This document shows, piece after piece, positions 62,564 to 64,000 of a stretch of 64,000 nucleotides of DNA (position 1 is the stretch's first letter; every line of letters starts with the position of its first letter). The notes beneath the pieces were generated by a model that searched no databases, was not told the origin of the DNA, and saw nothing but the letters and a program-made list of their open reading frames with translations. The DNA is taken from contig NC_030986.1 in NCBI RefSeq assembly GCF_000149955.1, positions 5,958,140 through 6,022,139 on the forward strand, written 5' to 3'. A program made the translations under genes and the position numbers. The stretch is from Fusarium oxysporum f. sp. lycopersici 4287 (lineage: Eukaryota; Ascomycota; Sordariomycetes; Hypocreales; Nectriaceae).

Positions 62564-64000
62564 TTATGTTATGTTATGTTATGTTATGTATATTTTTCGT
62601 CCGGGGGGCCGTCGGCCCCAAAAGTCTCCTAATGGAGCACAGGACGTGCTGAGCTAGAGAAATCGGAATCTATCTACACACTAATTACAGAAATGTTATT
62701 GGTCATAAAGGATTAGTCATTCGTGACGCGAGATTAGTCTCCCCCATGGCGTCCCATTTCTGCAAACGCGTCAGTGAACCGCACTCCATCCAGCATATCA
62801 TCGGCACAAATGGCGCATCCTATCGAGCCTGTTACCCGTCAGCGGGATGACAAGGCGTAGCTGACATATCGCAGCCGCTTTTGGAGCCTGAAGTCAGGGA
62901 GGCTGAGATCAGCCTGTGCGTATGGCAGTCTGAGGCTGCCTTCAAGTAGTCCCGGCCAGACGAGGGGCGCTGCAACGCCCTTCATCTGGCCGTGAGCATA
63001 TGTAAGAGAAAGAAAGGAAGGTGACAAAAGAAACACGTGGAAGATAAAGAAGGAAAGAGAGTTGCGAGTGCTTCTCTCGTTGTCGTCGCCTAATAGCGAG
63101 GGCAAATCTTTCCAAAGAACTCACTGTCCTTGGACAGATCGAGAAACTTGGTAAAGTCTTTCCCTATTGCTAGATTGACTGCTGCATTCGGCGAGGGTGC
63201 TAGCCTCAACCGATGGCGCGGCGGTACCTTTCTGCAGTAGAAGATGTGATCCGGTGCTTTGCGTCGGCCGCATGAGCAGACCAGGCGTGCGTCGTCGTGG
63301 TCGAATCTCTCATGATACGTGGCGAAATCCCCATGGAGGGACCTCGCTGCCAGCAGATGGTGCAAGGCTGAACGCGGGAGCGAGAGCTCCGGCGGGCAGC
63401 CTGTGGTCGCCTTGAGGTTGAGTCTCTTGTACTGCTCGGGAGCGGAGGTGGACCACCACGCCTCGAATGCTTCTTTCAGTTTTTGTCTTGCGATCCTTCG
63501 CAAATAAGCCAGCGTTGGTTGAGCATCTTCGGGCTCGGGGAGTGACGACGCTGCTTTTGCCAGTTTATCGGCCTGTTCGTTGCCGGGAATGTCGGTGTGT
63601 CCTGGCACCCAAAGGACCTGGACGGCTCCATGCGATGTTGCCAGAGCCTGGAATTCGAGAAAGACGTCTTGGGAGGAGTCGGAGGGTGTACCTCTCAGGC
63701 AAGTGGCGGCCGCGAGGTTATCTAGGCAAATGGAGATGTTCTGTGTTGCTGCATCTCGCAGGTTTAGAGCAGCCTTCAGGCCCTCCAATGCCCCGGTAGC
63801 TTCAGCGTCGAAGACCTCAGCAGGTCCAAGGCGACCCGATCCGTCAAAGATTGGGACATTGTTCCGGTGAATGGTAAAGCCGTAGCTGGCCACCCCTTCT
63901 GAGGACAAGGAGCCATCGGAGTACACAACCAAGGTGAGCGAGTCGAGAGACCCGACCCAGCGGAGGAAGGCGTCGGCCGATTTCTCTTTCGATGCTATCT
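62564..64000 (-). mobile_element. Second LINE family, 3' end, runs off window
   Basis: Minus-strand non-LTR element. The 3' tail is (CATAA)n, read on the plus strand as TTATG repeats at 62564-62588. The 3' untranslated part is about 500 bases and ORF2 continues beyond the window edge. Its tail and sequence differ from the LINE at 27-33 kb. Confidence 0.8.
63090..64000 (-). CDS. LINE ORF2 C-terminus, RNase H and zinc knuckle (partial)
   Basis: The frame is open to the window edge and ends TAG/TAA at 63090. The RNase H domain keeps all four expected acidic positions: Asp in VVYSDGS, Glu in FDAEATGALEGL, Asp in ISICLDNLAAA and Asp in GNEQADKLAK; WVPGHTDIPGN is the typical loop. The C-terminal part holds a Cys/His cluster CSCGRRKAPDHIFYC and ends SEFFGKICPRY. 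This is the organisation of Tad1-like LINEs of filamentous fungi, where RNase H removes the RNA strand during target-primed reverse transcription. No stop or frameshift in the visible 300 residues, so this copy may be young. Confidence 0.8.
   Translation of the reverse strand, partial: IASKEKSADAFLRWVGSLDSLTLVVYSDGSLSSEGVASYGFTIHRNNVPIFDGSGRLGPAEVFDAEATGALEGLKAALNLRDAATQNISICLDNLAAATCLRGTPSDSSQDVFLEFQALATSHGAVQVLWVPGHTDIPGNEQADKLAKAASSLPEPEDAQPTLAYLRRIARQKLKEAFEAWWSTSAPEQYKRLNLKATTGCPPELSLPRSALHHLLAARSLHGDFATYHERFDHDDARLVCSCGRRKAPDHIFYCRKVPPRHRLRLAPSPNAAVNLAIGKDFTKFLDLSKDSEFFGKICPRY

Noticed and set aside
1..64000. tRNA, rRNA and snRNA genes
   Set aside because: I looked for GGTTCGAATCC-type B boxes and paired arms and found no convincing candidate; a covariance-model search would be decisive.

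Overview
The window is nuclear DNA of a filamentous ascomycete fungus (Pezizomycotina; Hypocreales or a related Sordariomycete order is my guess, not proven). The evidence is short GT-AG introns of 44-98 bases with CTAAC/CTGAC-like branch sites, fungal protein families (LaeA-like methyltransferases, a hybrid histidine kinase with GAF domain, Opy2, a histidine acid phosphatase, an NB-ARC/TPR protein) and fungal transposons (pogo/Fot1-like, hAT, piggyBac-like, Tad1-like LINEs). Several dead copies carry C-to-T or G-to-A stop codons of the kind left by RIP. Two runs of N (1000 and 223 bases) mark scaffold gaps.

Layout. 1-0.9 kb: 3' part of an unknown gene. 1.46-3.65 kb: decayed pogo-like transposon with long inverted repeats. 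4-6.2 kb: chromodomain-like gene broken by a gap. 6.2-21.3 kb: gene-rich stretch with unknown proteins, two LaeA-like methyltransferases (10.7-12.2 and 20.0-21.3 kb), a small membrane protein, an 80-residue two-exon protein and several relics. 21.6-24.5 kb: decayed hAT element. 26.2 kb: HMG-box gene. 27.0-33.2 kb: two nearly identical LINE 3' ends in opposite orientation around an NB-ARC/TPR gene. 33.2-34.5 kb: remains of a secreted glycosidase cut by the LINE. 34.8-38.1 kb: hybrid histidine kinase. 39.9-44.1 kb: piggyBac-like element next to two hAT fragments. 44.4-45.4 kb: broken PP1 glycogen-targeting subunit. 47.2-50.5 kb: intact hAT element with an 881-residue transposase. 52.0-54.1 kb: membrane-anchored phytase-type phosphatase. 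55.4-57.9 kb: a multi-pass membrane protein gene split by a MITE, then an Opy2-like gene. 58.6-62.5 kb: nest of pogo and hAT pieces. 62.6-64.0 kb: 3' end of a second LINE family.

No operon or complete secondary-metabolite cluster is visible. The histidine kinase and Opy2 could both feed osmostress (HOG-type) signalling, but they are about 19 kb apart and Opy2 reads as damaged. The window is best seen as host genes interleaved with at least eleven transposon copies. The strongest observations are a shared 17-base tandem design in the inverted repeats of three TA-type elements, a GC-AG versus GT-AG intron pair in the pogo copies, the inverted LINE pair around the NLR-like gene with a possible amyloid-type N-terminal motif, and a MITE inserted in an exon. 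I do not see a clearly new defence or biosynthetic system.
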